In this document: positions 1 through 8,093 of the stretch, one piece after another
Numbering within the stretch: the first letter of the stretch is position 1
Layout: every line of letters starts with the position of its first letter
Assembly (NCBI RefSeq): GCF_023701695.1
Contig: NZ_JAJOZC010000001.1
Location: 806,001-870,000, forward strand
DNA length: 64,000 bases
Direction: 5' to 3'
Origin: Streptomyces sp. RKAG290
GTDB lineage: Bacteria; Actinomycetota; Actinomycetes; Streptomycetales; Streptomycetaceae
Notes under the pieces: model-generated
The model's database searches: none
Told to the model about the DNA's origin: nothing
What the model saw: only the letters and a program-made list of their open reading frames with translations
Made by a program: the position numbers and the translations under genes

Positions 1-691
1 GGCGAAGAAGGACATCGCGATGCAGCTGGTCTCCAGTGCGGAGAACTCCTCGCTCGACTGGAAGTCCCAGTACCGCTACATCGAGGACATCGGCGACGGC
101 CGCGGCTACACGGCGGGCATCATCGGCTTCTGCTCCGGCACCGGCGACATGCTCGACCTGGTGGAGCTGTACACCCAGCGGGAGCCGGGCAACGCGCTCG
201 CGGAGTACCTGCCGGCGCTGCGGGAGGTGGACGGCACCGACTCGCACGAGGGACTCGACCCGGGCTTCTCCGAGGCCTGGGAGACGGCGGCGGACGACCC
301 GGCGTTCCAGCAGGCGCAGAACGACGAGCGCGACCGGGTGTACTTCGATCCGGCGGTCAGCCGCGGCAGGAGCGACGGACTCGGCACACTCGGCCAGTTC
401 GCCTACTACGACGCCATCGTCATGCACGGCAACGGCGGCGACAGCACGAGCTTCGGCTCCATCCGCGAGCGCGCCCTCGCCCAGGCGAAGCCGCCGGCCC
501 AGGGCGGCGACGAGGTCACCTACCTCAACGCCTTCCTGGACGCGCGGGTCTGGGCCATGAAGCAGGAGGAGGCCCACTCGGACACCAGCCGGGTGGACAC
601 CGCCCAGCGGGTCTTCCTGGAGAACGGCAATCTGAACCTGGATCCGCCGCTCGACTGGAAGGTGTACGGCGACAGCTTCCACATCGGCTGA
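1..691 (+). CDS. Chitosanase, GH46 family (5'-truncated by window edge)
   Basis: Secreted endo-chitosanase that hydrolyses beta-1,4 links in chitosan. The reading frame is open from the first bases of the window, so the signal peptide and N-terminus lie outside. The visible 229 residues cover the GH46 core: SSAENSSLDW carries the proton-donor Glu (codon 41-43) and EDIGDGRGYT the second catalytic Asp, followed by the family-typical GIIGFCSGTGDM. In GH46 enzymes these two acidic residues lie 18 apart, as they do here. The C-terminus ends YGDSFHIG, as expected for a complete catalytic domain with no added binding module. It converges on the permease gene, with a hairpin between them. Confidence in the family is very high; regulation cannot be judged. 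Confidence 0.95.
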   Translation, partial: AKKDIAMQLVSSAENSSLDWKSQYRYIEDIGDGRGYTAGIIGFCSGTGDMLDLVELYTQREPGNALAEYLPALREVDGTDSHEGLDPGFSEAWETAADDPAFQQAQNDERDRVYFDPAVSRGRSDGLGTLGQFAYYDAIVMHGNGGDSTSFGSIRERALAQAKPPAQGGDEVTYLNAFLDARVWAMKQEEAHSDTSRVDTAQRVFLENGNLNLDPPLDWKVYGDSFHIG

Positions 692-706
692 CGTCGCCGA
701 AAGCGG

Positions 707-754
707 CTGTGGCGCGCAGGGCCGCCCTCGCGGGCGAAGCCTTACGCGCCACAG
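707..754. terminator. Bidirectional hairpin between chitosanase and permease
   Basis: CTGTGGCGCG (707-716) is exactly complementary to CGCGCCACAG (745-754). Further weaker pairs extend into the loop. It sits in the only gap between two convergent stop codons (689-691 and 770), so it probably ends transcription from both sides. Confidence 0.7.
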
Positions 755-769
755 TACGGTGACGGGCCG

Positions 770-2218
770 TCAGTGCGCCCCGACCGAAGCCGCCTTGACC
801 GGATCGCTGGCCTCCGGCTCCACGTCAGGCTCGGTGTCCGGCTGCCGGCCCAGGTGGTTGAAGGCCAGGTTGAGGACGATCGCCACGACGCACCCGGTGG
901 AGATCCCGGAGTCCAGGACGACGAGCAGGTCCTTGGGGAACGCGTGGTAGAACTCCGGCGCGGCGATCGGGATCAGGCCGATGCCGACGGCGGCGGCCAC
1001 GATCAGCGCGTTCTCGCCCTTCTCCAGTGCCGCACTCGCCAGCGTCTGGATGCCGCTCGCGGCGACCGAACCGAAGAGCACGATGCCCGCGCCGCCGAGC
1101 ACCGGCAGCGGTACCAGCGCGATGACGGAGGCGGCCACCGGGAACAGGCCGAGCAGGATGAGGATGCCGCCGCCCGCGGCGACCACGAAGCGGCTGCGGA
1201 CCTTGGTCATCGCGACCAGACCGATGTTCTGGGCGAAGGCGCTGCACATGAAGCCGTTGAAGAGCGGGCTGATGGCGCTGCCCAGCGTGTCGGCGCGCAG
1301 ACCGCCCTCGATGGTCCGCTCGTCGGCGGGACGGTCCACTATCTTGCCGAGCGCCAGCATGTCGGCGGTCGACTCGGTCATGCAGACCAGCATGACGATG
1401 CACATCGAGACGATCGCGGCGACCTCGAACTGCGGCGCCCCGAAGTGGAACGGGGTGGGGAAGCCGACCATGTCGGCGTCCTTGATGGCGCCGAAGTCGG
1501 TGATGCCGACCGGGATGGCGATCAGGGTGCCGATGACGAGTCCGAGCAGGATCGCGATCTGCTGGAGGAAGCCGCGCAGCAGCTTGCGCAGGGCGAGGAC
1601 GATCACCAGGGTGACCGCGGCCATGATGATGTTGGTGGTCGAACCGTAGTCGTCGGCAGTGGCGTTGCCGCCCTGGGACCAGTTGAAGGCGACCGGGAGC
1701 AGCGAGACACCGATCAGGGTGATGACCGTGCCGGTGACGACGGGCGGGAAGAACCGCACCAGTTTGCAGAAATAGGGGGCGAGGACGAAGCCGAGAAGGC
1801 TCGCGACGATGATCGCGCCGAAGATGACGGCGATGCCGTCGTGTCCGCGGTCCTTGCCGATGGCCACCATCGGGGTCACTCCGGCGAACGAGACGCCGTT
1901 GACGAACGGCAGCCGAGCGCCTATTCGCCAGAACCCGAGGGTCTGGAGCAGGGTGGCTATCCCCGCGGTGAACAGGCTCGCCCCCATCAGGAAGGCGGTC
2001 TCCTTGGGCGTGAGGCCCACGGCGGGTCCCACGATCATGGGCGGGGCCACCACGCCCGCGTACATCGCGGCCACGTGCTGCAGGCCGCTGGTGAACATCT
2101 TCAGTGGGGGGAGGGTCTCGTCGACCGGGTGGGTCCGGTCTTCCGAGGCCGGATCCGGCTCGGTGCCGGGGTCGGGTGCTGCGACTGCGTCGTTGCGAAA
2201 CCTGGGCGTAGCTGCCAC
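770..2218 (-). CDS. NCS2 family nucleobase:cation symporter (uracil/xanthine/urate permease)
   Basis: Integral membrane purine-base importer of the nucleobase:cation symporter-2 family, predicted at 482 residues with about 12-14 membrane segments. The frame is open 51 codons further upstream, but GTG at 2218 is preceded by GGAGGAACCGCC, an excellent ribosome site, and the extra N-terminus is Pro/His-rich and unlike the family. Visible family features are LQTLGFWRIGARLPFVNG, the conserved FAQNIGLVAMTKVRSR stretch and repeated Gly/Ala helices. It is the last gene of the minus-strand purine block, 237 bases after the deaminase, and is a paralogue of the permease at 3896-5293. Substrate (xanthine, urate or guanine) cannot be fixed from sequence. 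Confidence 0.9.
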   Translation of the reverse strand: MAATPRFRNDAVAAPDPGTEPDPASEDRTHPVDETLPPLKMFTSGLQHVAAMYAGVVAPPMIVGPAVGLTPKETAFLMGASLFTAGIATLLQTLGFWRIGARLPFVNGVSFAGVTPMVAIGKDRGHDGIAVIFGAIIVASLLGFVLAPYFCKLVRFFPPVVTGTVITLIGVSLLPVAFNWSQGGNATADDYGSTTNIIMAAVTLVIVLALRKLLRGFLQQIAILLGLVIGTLIAIPVGITDFGAIKDADMVGFPTPFHFGAPQFEVAAIVSMCIVMLVCMTESTADMLALGKIVDRPADERTIEGGLRADTLGSAISPLFNGFMCSAFAQNIGLVAMTKVRSRFVVAAGGGILILLGLFPVAASVIALVPLPVLGGAGIVLFGSVAASGIQTLASAALEKGENALIVAAAVGIGLIPIAAPEFYHAFPKDLLVVLDSGISTGCVVAIVLNLAFNHLGRQPDTEPDVEPEASDPVKAASVGAH

Positions 2219-2339
2219 GGCGGTTCCTCCGGTCGGGTGCACATCTGAGGCGACGTGGGTGTCAGGGAGGTGGTGCGTTGGTGCAGGTGGGGCAGGTTGT
2301 GCAGCTGGTGCGGGCAGCTTGGGTCCGCCGGTACGGGGA

Positions 2340-2363
2340 GGCACGTACGTATGGGTACGTGCC
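2340..2363. other. Perfect 9-bp hairpin upstream of permease
   Basis: GGCACGTAC (2340-2348) pairs with GTACGTGCC (2355-2363) around a 6-base loop, with extra G-C pairs outside it. It lies in the 237-base gap between the deaminase stop and the permease start on the minus strand. There is no T-tract, so it may be a weak terminator/attenuator or an mRNA structure. Confidence 0.4.
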
Positions 2364-2455
2364 CCCCGCACCGGTTGCCGTGGGCCCCGCTCGGGTCCAC
2401 GGCGGCCGGCCGAGGGCCGTCCCCCTCGGTCGGCCAGTAGGGGGGTGCCGGGCCG

Positions 2456-3853
2456 TCAGGCTCCGGCGGCGATCTGCGCGAGGCGGCGGGCCTCGTCGCG
2501 GGTGGCGCGGGCGATGGTGTCCTCGTCCACGGTGATCAGGTGGTTGGACTCGACGACCGGCTTGCCGTCGACGAGCGAGAGGGTGACCGGGGCCGCGGCG
2601 CCGAAGACCAGGGCGGTCACCGGGTCGGAGATGGAGGCGTGGGCGAGGGTGTCCAGCTTCCAGAGCACCAGGTCCGCGAGCTTGCCGGGCTCCAGCGAGC
2701 CGATCTGCTCGGCACGGCCGAGGACCTGCGCGCCCCCGTACGTGCCCAGGCGCAGGGCCTGACGGGCGTTCAGCGCGCGTTCCCGGTGCGGGCCGAGGCG
2801 GTTGATGAGGAGGGCGTTGCGCAGCTCGGTGTGGAGCTCACCGGACTCGTTGGACGCGGTGCCGTCGACGCCGAGGCCGACGGGGACGCCCGCGGCGAGC
2901 ATGTCCGGGACCCGGGCGATGCCCGCGGCCAGCCGGGCGTTGGAGGACGGGCAGTGCGCGACACCGGTGCCGGTGCGGGCGAACGCGGCGATGTCGGAGT
3001 CGTTCATGTGGACGCAGTGCGCCATCCACACGTCCTCGCCGAGCCAGCCGGTCGACTCGAAGTAGTCGGTCGGCCCCATGCCGAACAGCTCGTGGCAGAA
3101 CTTCTCCTCCTCCACGGTCTCCGAGCCGTGGGTGTGCAGCCGTACCCCGCGACGGCGCGCCAACTCGGCTCCCTGTCGCATCAGTTCGGTGGACACGGAG
3201 AAGGGGGAGCAGGGGGCGACGGCGATCTGGGTCATCGCGTCGAAGGAGGCGTCGTGGTGTGCGTCGATGGTCGCCTCGGTGCCGGCCAGTGCGCCTTCGA
3301 GGCTCTCCACGGCGAAGTCCGGCGGCAGTCCGCCGTCCTTCTCGCTGCGGTCCATGGAACCGCGGGCCAGCGTGAACCGTACGCCCATGTCGCGGGCCGC
3401 GCCGATGATGGCGCCGGACAGGTCGCCGGAGCCCCGCGGGTAGACGTAGTGGTGGTCCATGGCGGTGGTGACACCGCCGCGGGCCATCATGGCGAGCGAG
3501 CCCTGCGCGGCGACGCGGGCCATCGACTCGTCGATGCGCGCCCAGGTCGGGTACAGCGCGACCAGCCACTCGAACAGGCTGTGGTCGGTGGCCAGACCGC
3601 GGGTGATCCACTGGTAGAAGTGGTGGTGCGTGTTGACCAGGCCGGGCGTGACGAGATGCCCGGTGCCGTCGATCCGGCGTACGACGTTCTCCAGGCCCTC
3701 CGGTGCCCGGCCGGCGCCGACCGACTCGATGCGATTGCCCGCGACGACGACGTGGCCCGAGGCGTACTCGGTGTCGTCGGCGTCGACGGTCGCGATCGAG
3801 CAGTTCTCGATGACGATGCGTTCCACACCGTCGGGGGCTGCCGGTGCTGCCAT
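2456..3853 (-). CDS. 8-oxoguanine deaminase (amidohydrolase superfamily)
   Basis: Zinc amidohydrolase, 465 residues, predicted to deaminate 8-oxoguanine (to urate) or a close purine. VTPGLVNTHHHFYQW near the N-terminus carries the HxH metal pair. Further metal or substrate ligands appear as LHTHGSETVEEE, WMAHCVHM and the late Asp in GLGVDGTASNES, all typical of the TrzA/AtzA-like branch. The C-terminal half returns to the beta-sandwich (GSLEPGKLADLVLW). The start was set at 3853 because AGAAGGAAGCACC precedes that ATG; two upstream in-frame Met codons lack a ribosome site. It lies between two NCS2 permeases and downstream of urate oxidase, consistent with a purine-salvage-to-urate role. Guanine deaminase is the main alternative. 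Confidence 0.88.
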   Translation of the reverse strand: MAAPAAPDGVERIVIENCSIATVDADDTEYASGHVVVAGNRIESVGAGRAPEGLENVVRRIDGTGHLVTPGLVNTHHHFYQWITRGLATDHSLFEWLVALYPTWARIDESMARVAAQGSLAMMARGGVTTAMDHHYVYPRGSGDLSGAIIGAARDMGVRFTLARGSMDRSEKDGGLPPDFAVESLEGALAGTEATIDAHHDASFDAMTQIAVAPCSPFSVSTELMRQGAELARRRGVRLHTHGSETVEEEKFCHELFGMGPTDYFESTGWLGEDVWMAHCVHMNDSDIAAFARTGTGVAHCPSSNARLAAGIARVPDMLAAGVPVGLGVDGTASNESGELHTELRNALLINRLGPHRERALNARQALRLGTYGGAQVLGRAEQIGSLEPGKLADLVLWKLDTLAHASISDPVTALVFGAAAPVTLSLVDGKPVVESNHLITVDEDTIARATRDEARRLAQIAAGA

Positions 3854-3895
3854 GGTGCTTCCTTCTCTCATCAGCGTGTCGGGCACGGCAGGACC

Positions 3896-5293
3896 CTAGG
3901 AGGATTTGAGTGCCACGGCCGCAGGCCTGTGGGTGCCGAGATGGTGGAAGAAGAGGTTGAGCAGGACCGCGACGAGCGCGCCGGCGCTGATCCCGGAGCC
4001 CAGCACGGTCTGCGCCCAGGGCGGGAACTGCGCGTAGAAGCCGGGCGCGGCGAGCGGGATGATGCCGGCCCCGAGTGCCACGGCGACCAGGATGATGTTG
4101 GAGCTGTCGTCGAGTCCGGCCTCGGAGAGGGTGCGGATCCCGCTGACCGCGATCGAGCCGAACAGGACGATGCCTGCACCGCCGAGCACGGGCATCGGGA
4201 CGAGCGAGACGACGGCGCCGAGCACCGGGAAGACACCGAGGACCAGCAGGGCGCCGCCGGCTGCCGCGACGACGTAGCGGCTGCGCACCTTCGTCAGCGA
4301 GACCACACCGACGTTCTGCGCGAAGGCGCTCGTCGGGAAGCCGCCGAAGACCGGGCCGAGGAGGGTGGCGATGCCGTCGGTGCGCAGTCCGCGGGTGATG
4401 GTCCGGCCGTCGGTTTCCCGGTCGCAGATCTCACCCAGCGCCAGCATCCCGGCGGACGACTCGGTCATCAGGACGAGCATCACGATGCAGAGCGAGAGGA
4501 TCGCGGCGGGCTGGAACTCCGGTGCGCCGAAGGCGAAGGGGGCGGGCAGCGCGGCCAGCGGCGCGGACCTGAGCGCGGAGAAGTCGGCGAGCCCGAACGG
4601 AACGGCTGCCAGGGTGCCGATCACCAGCCCCATGAGCAGAGCTACTTGACGCAGGAAGCCGCGTCCGAACCGCTGGATCAGCAGGATGACGGCCAGGGTG
4701 AAGGCGGCCAGCGCGAGGTACTTCATCGCGCCGAAGTCGGTGGCGGTCTTGTCGCCGCCCTGCGCCCAGGAGACCGGGACCGGCATCAGCGTGACACCGA
4801 TGAGGGTGATGACGACGCCGGTGACGAGCGGCGGGAAGAACCGCAGCAGTCTGCCGAAGAACGGGCCGACGAGCAGGCAGAACACACCTGCCACGAGCAC
4901 CGCCCCGTAGATCGCGGGGAGTTGGTGGCCCGGGGCGCTGGTCTCGGCGATGGCGAGCATCGGAGCGATTCCGGCGGAGGAGGCGGCGTTGACGAAGGGC
5001 AGCCGGTTGCCGGCGAACCCTCCGATGCCGAGCGTCTGCAGGATGGTGGCGCAGCCGGCGATCAGGAGGCTCGCCGCGATCAGCCGGGTCATGCCCGCCT
5101 GGTCGAGGCCGACGGCCTGGCCGATGATGAGCGGAGGGGTGACGACGCCCGCGTACATGGCGGCGATGTGCTGCAGCGCGGCGGGCAGGAGCCGCGACGG
5201 GGAAAGCTTCTCGTCCACCGGATGGACCGAACCGTCCGGTGGGGTGGGACATGGACCTGTCGATTCTGCCGGCTCGAGTGCAGGCTTTGCCAT
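3896..5293 (-). CDS. NCS2 family nucleobase:cation symporter (purine permease)
   Basis: Second NCS2 permease, 465 residues, predicted polytopic membrane protein that imports xanthine, urate or a related base with a cation. It shares with its neighbour at 770-2218 the blocks ATILQTLG, RLPFVNAASSAGIAPM and FAQNVGVVSLTKVRSRYV. The ATG at 5293 follows GGAGGGAACTCCC. It lies 67 bases downstream of urate oxidase and about 40 bases before the deaminase, so it is probably cotranscribed with both. The two permeases are clearly paralogous but diverged, which suggests different substrates rather than redundancy. Confidence 0.92.
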   Translation of the reverse strand: MAKPALEPAESTGPCPTPPDGSVHPVDEKLSPSRLLPAALQHIAAMYAGVVTPPLIIGQAVGLDQAGMTRLIAASLLIAGCATILQTLGIGGFAGNRLPFVNAASSAGIAPMLAIAETSAPGHQLPAIYGAVLVAGVFCLLVGPFFGRLLRFFPPLVTGVVITLIGVTLMPVPVSWAQGGDKTATDFGAMKYLALAAFTLAVILLIQRFGRGFLRQVALLMGLVIGTLAAVPFGLADFSALRSAPLAALPAPFAFGAPEFQPAAILSLCIVMLVLMTESSAGMLALGEICDRETDGRTITRGLRTDGIATLLGPVFGGFPTSAFAQNVGVVSLTKVRSRYVVAAAGGALLVLGVFPVLGAVVSLVPMPVLGGAGIVLFGSIAVSGIRTLSEAGLDDSSNIILVAVALGAGIIPLAAPGFYAQFPPWAQTVLGSGISAGALVAVLLNLFFHHLGTHRPAAVALKSS

Positions 5294-5360
5294 GGGAGTT
5301 CCCTCCGGTCCGGCCGGCCCCCGTCCGCTGTGGACGGACGGGGACCGGCGCGGCGCCGCG

Positions 5361-6284
5361 TCAGAGGTTGGTCATGTCGACCGGGATCTGCGGCTCGATG
5401 CCGTCCCGCAGCACGGTGGCCTCGATGAGCCCGTACGGACGGTCGGCCGCGAAGTAGACCTCGTTGTCGTTCTTGAGACCGAACGGCTCCAGGTCCACCA
5501 GGAAGTGGTGGTTGTTCGGCAGCGAGAAGCGGATCTCGTCGATCTCGCTACGGCTGTTGATGACCCGCGAACCCATCTGGTACAGGGTCTGCTGAAGCGA
5601 GAGCGAGTACGTCTCGGCGAAGGCCTGCAGGATGTGCTTCTTGGCCTGCTCGTACGACTTCTCCCAGTTGGGCATCCGGTCGTCGTCGCTGGTCCAGTTG
5701 TAGCGCCAGGCGGCGGCGACGTCGGTGCACAGGATGCGGTCGTACGCCTCCTTGAGCGTCGTGTACTTGTCCTTGACGTAGCCCCAGAACTCCGAGTTGG
5801 TGGAGTTCATGACCGTGAGGTCCTTCAGGCCGGAGATGATCTCCCACTTCTCACCGTCGTAGGTGATCTGCGTGGTGCGCAGTTCCTGGCCCTTGCGGGC
5901 GAAGGAGTGGTTGACCTCGTCCGATCCGATGAACCTGGAGTTGTTGTCCGAGGTCGCGATGCGCTCCCAGGAGTACTCCTGGATGCGGATGCGGGCGACC
6001 TTGATCGGCTCCTGCGTCGTCACGAAGTGACGGGCGAGGTGGATGCCGAACTGCTCGGCGGACTCGATTCCGTACTCCTTGGCGAACGCGAACACCGTGT
6101 TCTTGGTGGTGTCCGTCGGCAGGACGTTCGCGTTGGAGCCGGAGTAGTGGACGTCGTCCATGTCGCCGGACAGGGCGACCGAGACGTTCAGGTCCTTGAT
6201 GTGGTGCGTGTCGCCGTCCCGCGTGATCTTGACGACGCGGTTCTCTGCTTTGCCGTACTGGTTCTGGCCGAGAATCGTGGGCAT
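5361..6284 (-). CDS. pucL: Urate oxidase (factor-independent urate hydroxylase)
   Basis: Cofactor-free uricase, 307 residues, oxidising urate with O2 to 5-hydroxyisourate and releasing H2O2. It is a tandem T-fold enzyme. The N-terminal GQNQYGKAENRVVKI provides the catalytic Lys12 and PTDTTKNTVFAF the Thr57-Asp58 pair. Near the C-terminus SLPNNHHFLVDL carries the conserved active-site Asn/His. Length and motifs match bacterial uricases fully. It sits 7 bases downstream of HIU hydrolase and belongs to the uraD-uraH-pucL transcription unit. The H2O2 it makes offers a reason for the operator shared with the catalase promoter at 19.0 kb. Confidence 0.97.
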   Translation of the reverse strand: MPTILGQNQYGKAENRVVKITRDGDTHHIKDLNVSVALSGDMDDVHYSGSNANVLPTDTTKNTVFAFAKEYGIESAEQFGIHLARHFVTTQEPIKVARIRIQEYSWERIATSDNNSRFIGSDEVNHSFARKGQELRTTQITYDGEKWEIISGLKDLTVMNSTNSEFWGYVKDKYTTLKEAYDRILCTDVAAAWRYNWTSDDDRMPNWEKSYEQAKKHILQAFAETYSLSLQQTLYQMGSRVINSRSEIDEIRFSLPNNHHFLVDLEPFGLKNDNEVYFAADRPYGLIEATVLRDGIEPQIPVDMTNL

Positions 6285-6291
6285 GTGTCTG

Positions 6292-6693
6292 CTAGCTCCC
6301 TCGGTATACGGAGTAGCCGAACGGGTTGAGCAGCAGCGGTACGTGATAGTGCTCGCCCGGGGTGACGGCGAATGTGATCGTCACCTCGGGGAAAAACGCA
6401 CCGCTGTCCCTTACGCGGGGGGCGTCCTGCTGCGCCTCGGCTTGCTTCTTGCTGGCGAAGTACGACTCGGTCTCGAAGTCGAGCCGTACGTGGGTGGTGC
6501 CTTCCGGCAGGGCCGGCAGGTCCTTGCAGCGCCCGTCCGCGTCGGTCGCCGATCCGCCGAGCGTCACCCACTGCGCGTCGCTGCCCGTGCGGGCGGCGAG
6601 CGAGATGGCGACGGCCGCGGCGGGGCGGCCGATGCTGGTGTCCAGGATGTGGGTGGACACCGATGCGGTGGCGAAGGTGCTCAAGACCTTCAC
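6292..6693 (-). CDS. uraH: 5-hydroxyisourate hydrolase (transthyretin-like)
   Basis: Hydrolyses 5-hydroxyisourate to OHCU, the second step of the urate-to-allantoin path. The 133-residue protein has the family N-terminus VSTHILDTSIGRPA (active-site His), a central VRLDFE stretch and the diagnostic C-terminus HYHVPLLLNPFGYSVYRGS. The start chosen is the GTG at 6693, whose GTGA overlaps the uraD stop. A TTG seven residues... shortly downstream is better spaced from the AGAAGGAG ribosome site and is a real alternative, so the first few residues are uncertain. It is translationally coupled to uraD and followed 7 bases later by urate oxidase. Confidence 0.95.
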   Translation of the reverse strand: MKVLSTFATASVSTHILDTSIGRPAAAVAISLAARTGSDAQWVTLGGSATDADGRCKDLPALPEGTTHVRLDFETESYFASKKQAEAQQDAPRVRDSGAFFPEVTITFAVTPGEHYHVPLLLNPFGYSVYRGS

Positions 6694-7199
6694 TCTCCTT
6701 CTGTGACGAGACGGGTCAGCCTGATGCGGTTGATCTTGCCCAGTTCGGTGCGCACGTGTCCGCGCTCCTGCTCGGGCGAGTTCCCGGTCCGGGCCTTCAC
6801 CGCGTCGCGCATCTGCTCACCGGTGGCACCGGTGGCGCAGATCAGGAAGACATGTCCGAACCGCTCCTGGTAGGCCAGGTTCAGTTCGAGCATCTCGGCC
6901 TTGAGCTCCTCGGTGGCACCGTCCATCCCCCGCTGTTCGCGGGAGGAGGTCGGGTCCCCGGGCTTCGGGCGGCCGATCGGCGGGTGACCGGCCATCGCTT
7001 CGGCCAGGTCCTCCGCGTCGAGAGCCGCGGTGGCGGCGTCGCTCGCGGCGAACAGGGCTTCTGCGGTGGCGTACGGGCGACGGGAGAGGATCGCTCTTCC
7101 CCAGGCCGCACTGGCACACACCTCGTGCAGTGCGGTGGCCGCCTCGCGGTCCGCCAGGGTGTTGAACCGGGCGAGGCCCGGTGTGGAGCTCGAAGTCAC
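6690..7199 (-). CDS. uraD: 2-oxo-4-hydroxy-4-carboxy-5-ureidoimidazoline decarboxylase
   Basis: Decarboxylates OHCU to S-allantoin, closing the three-enzyme urate oxidation path. Helical OHCU-decarboxylase fold, 169 residues from GTG 7199, which follows GGAGGCTCCC; an upstream in-frame Met (7271) would place the start inside the promoter and operator. The catalytic His lies in AMAGHPPIGRP, with the conserved SREQRGM further on and the FGHVFLICATG motif near the C-terminus. It is first in the minus-strand operon and overlaps uraH by 4 bases. Expression is probably controlled at the palindrome at 7273-7287, which overlaps its -35 region. Confidence 0.95.
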   Translation of the reverse strand: MTSSSTPGLARFNTLADREAATALHEVCASAAWGRAILSRRPYATAEALFAASDAATAALDAEDLAEAMAGHPPIGRPKPGDPTSSREQRGMDGATEELKAEMLELNLAYQERFGHVFLICATGATGEQMRDAVKARTGNSPEQERGHVRTELGKINRIRLTRLVTEGE

Positions 7200-7247
7200 G
7201 GGAGCCTCCGTGGCTGTTTTTCGCTGTGCGTTGTTCGGGCTGCGGAT

Positions 7248-7291
7248 AGCTAACGCCCTCCACAACACCACGTCAACACTTTGTTGAAATT
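7248..7291 (-). promoter_or_regulatory. uraD promoter with TCAACA-N3-TGTTGA operator
   Basis: On the minus strand the palindrome TCAACA-AAG-TGTTGA occupies 7287-7273 and merges with a -35 element TTGACG (7276-7271). A plausible -10 (TTAGCT or TAGCTA) follows at 17-18 bases. The 22-base block 7291-7270 is identical at 21 positions to the catalase promoter at 19013-19034. A protein bound here would block or modulate RNA polymerase. Confidence 0.7.
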
Positions 7292-7302
7292 ACGTTCATG
7301 TA

Positions 7303-7337
7303 AAAGGCCGTCGCCCGACGATCCGGACGACGGCCTT
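7303..7337 (-). terminator. Rho-independent terminator of the HTH gene
   Basis: AAGGCCGTCG and CGACGGCCTT (7304-7313 and 7328-7337) form a perfect 10-bp stem with a 14-base loop. On the minus strand the stem is followed by CCTTTTACATG. It lies between the HTH gene and the uraD promoter, showing that the HTH gene must end before it. Confidence 0.75.
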
Positions 7338-7376
7338 CCCCGACGCTGCGCGGCGCGCACCCGTCCGCGGGCCCGG

Positions 7377-7752
7377 CTACTCGGCCTTGGGCCGTTGTCC
7401 CTGTTCAGGTAGTTGTAGACGGTGAACCGGCTGACTCCCAGGGCGCCGGCCACCGTCTCGACCCCGTGCCGCACCGAGAAGGCACCGCGTGCCTCCAGGG
7501 TCCGCACGACCTCCTGCTTGGTCCTGCGGTCCAGCTCGGCGAGCGGCATGCCGTGCCGGCGCTCCATCGCGGCCAGGATGTGATCCAGCGAGTCCGAGAG
7601 CTGCGGCAGCCGGACGGCTATGACGTCCTTCCCCTCCCACGCCAGCACCACGTCGTCCGGCTGCGCCTGGTCCGGTCCGAGCAACTCGGCGCCCATGGCG
7701 TCGACGAGCGGCTTGACCGCGGTGACGAGGGGTGGTCCGCGGGCTCGGTCAC
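7377..7752 (-). CDS. Small helix-turn-helix regulator (two frameshifts in this sequence)
   Basis: Predicted DNA-binding protein of about 125 residues. The readable core runs VKPLVDAMGAELL, then VRLPQLSDSLDHILAAMERRHG and a C-terminal HTH with ETVAGALGVSRFTVYNYLNR. GTG at 7752 overlaps the preceding stop (GTGA), but the frame breaks in the G4 run at 7729-7732 and again at the C3 run 7399-7401. Adding one base to each gives a continuous gene beginning VTEPADHPLVTAVKPL and ending NRGQRPKAE at the TAG 7377. Without this, the frame reads through the terminator and the uraD promoter. It sits directly upstream of the urate genes and is a plausible local regulator; its DNA target is unknown. Confidence 0.75.
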
Positions 7753-8000
7753 TTGGAGGCCTCCCCGATGACATTGACCTGCAGGGAGACGCGGGTGGCA
7801 CCCGATGCCAGGGCCTTGCGCAACAGCGAGTCCACCGCGGTGAGCACCTCGTCGGCGCCGCCTTCGGCCGTGTTGCCGAAGGGGCCGACGTCCACGCCGT
7901 CCAGCTCGGCGGACTGGATGACCTCACGGGCCACGACCGCGTGGTCGGGTGCCTCGTCGAGATCGAAGGGCTCGGTGGTGAACTCCACTCTCAAGCGCAC
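7749..8000 (-). CDS. Thiamine-binding-like protein (MTH1187/YkoF-type)
   Basis: Small 83-residue protein with the pattern of the MTH1187/YkoF-like thiamine-binding ferredoxin-fold family: RVEFTTEPFDLDEAP at the start, DVGPFGNTAEG in the middle and ATRVSLQVNVI at the end. GTG 8000 follows GGAGGAACA; upstream in-frame starts lack a ribosome site. It is translationally coupled to the HTH regulator through a GTGA overlap. The pair precedes the urate operon, but no role in purine breakdown is evident. Ligand binding is inferred from family only and could be another small hydroxymethylpyrimidine-like molecule. Confidence 0.75.
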   Translation of the reverse strand: MRLRVEFTTEPFDLDEAPDHAVVAREVIQSAELDGVDVGPFGNTAEGGADEVLTAVDSLLRKALASGATRVSLQVNVIGEASK

Positions 8001-8093
8001 TGTTCCTCCATGATGCGTCGCACCGCGTCCAGGAGAAACCCGCGGCTCGGGCACGACCCTAACGGACGGGCACCGCACCGTCCGGGCCCCGCG

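Noticed and set aside
2540..5428. A 962-residue plus-strand frame across the deaminase and second permease
   Set aside because: It is an antisense shadow of GC-rich genes: Gly/Arg/Asp/Val-rich, no domain, no ribosome site, and opposite to two genes with clear families. Similar long shadows at 34220-36538 and 47795-49516 were dropped for the same reason.
7250..7927. A 225-residue minus-strand protein spanning the HTH gene
   Set aside because: Its C-terminus reads through a strong terminator and the uraD promoter, and its N-terminus is a shifted version of the preceding gene. Two one-base corrections give a normal 125-residue protein.
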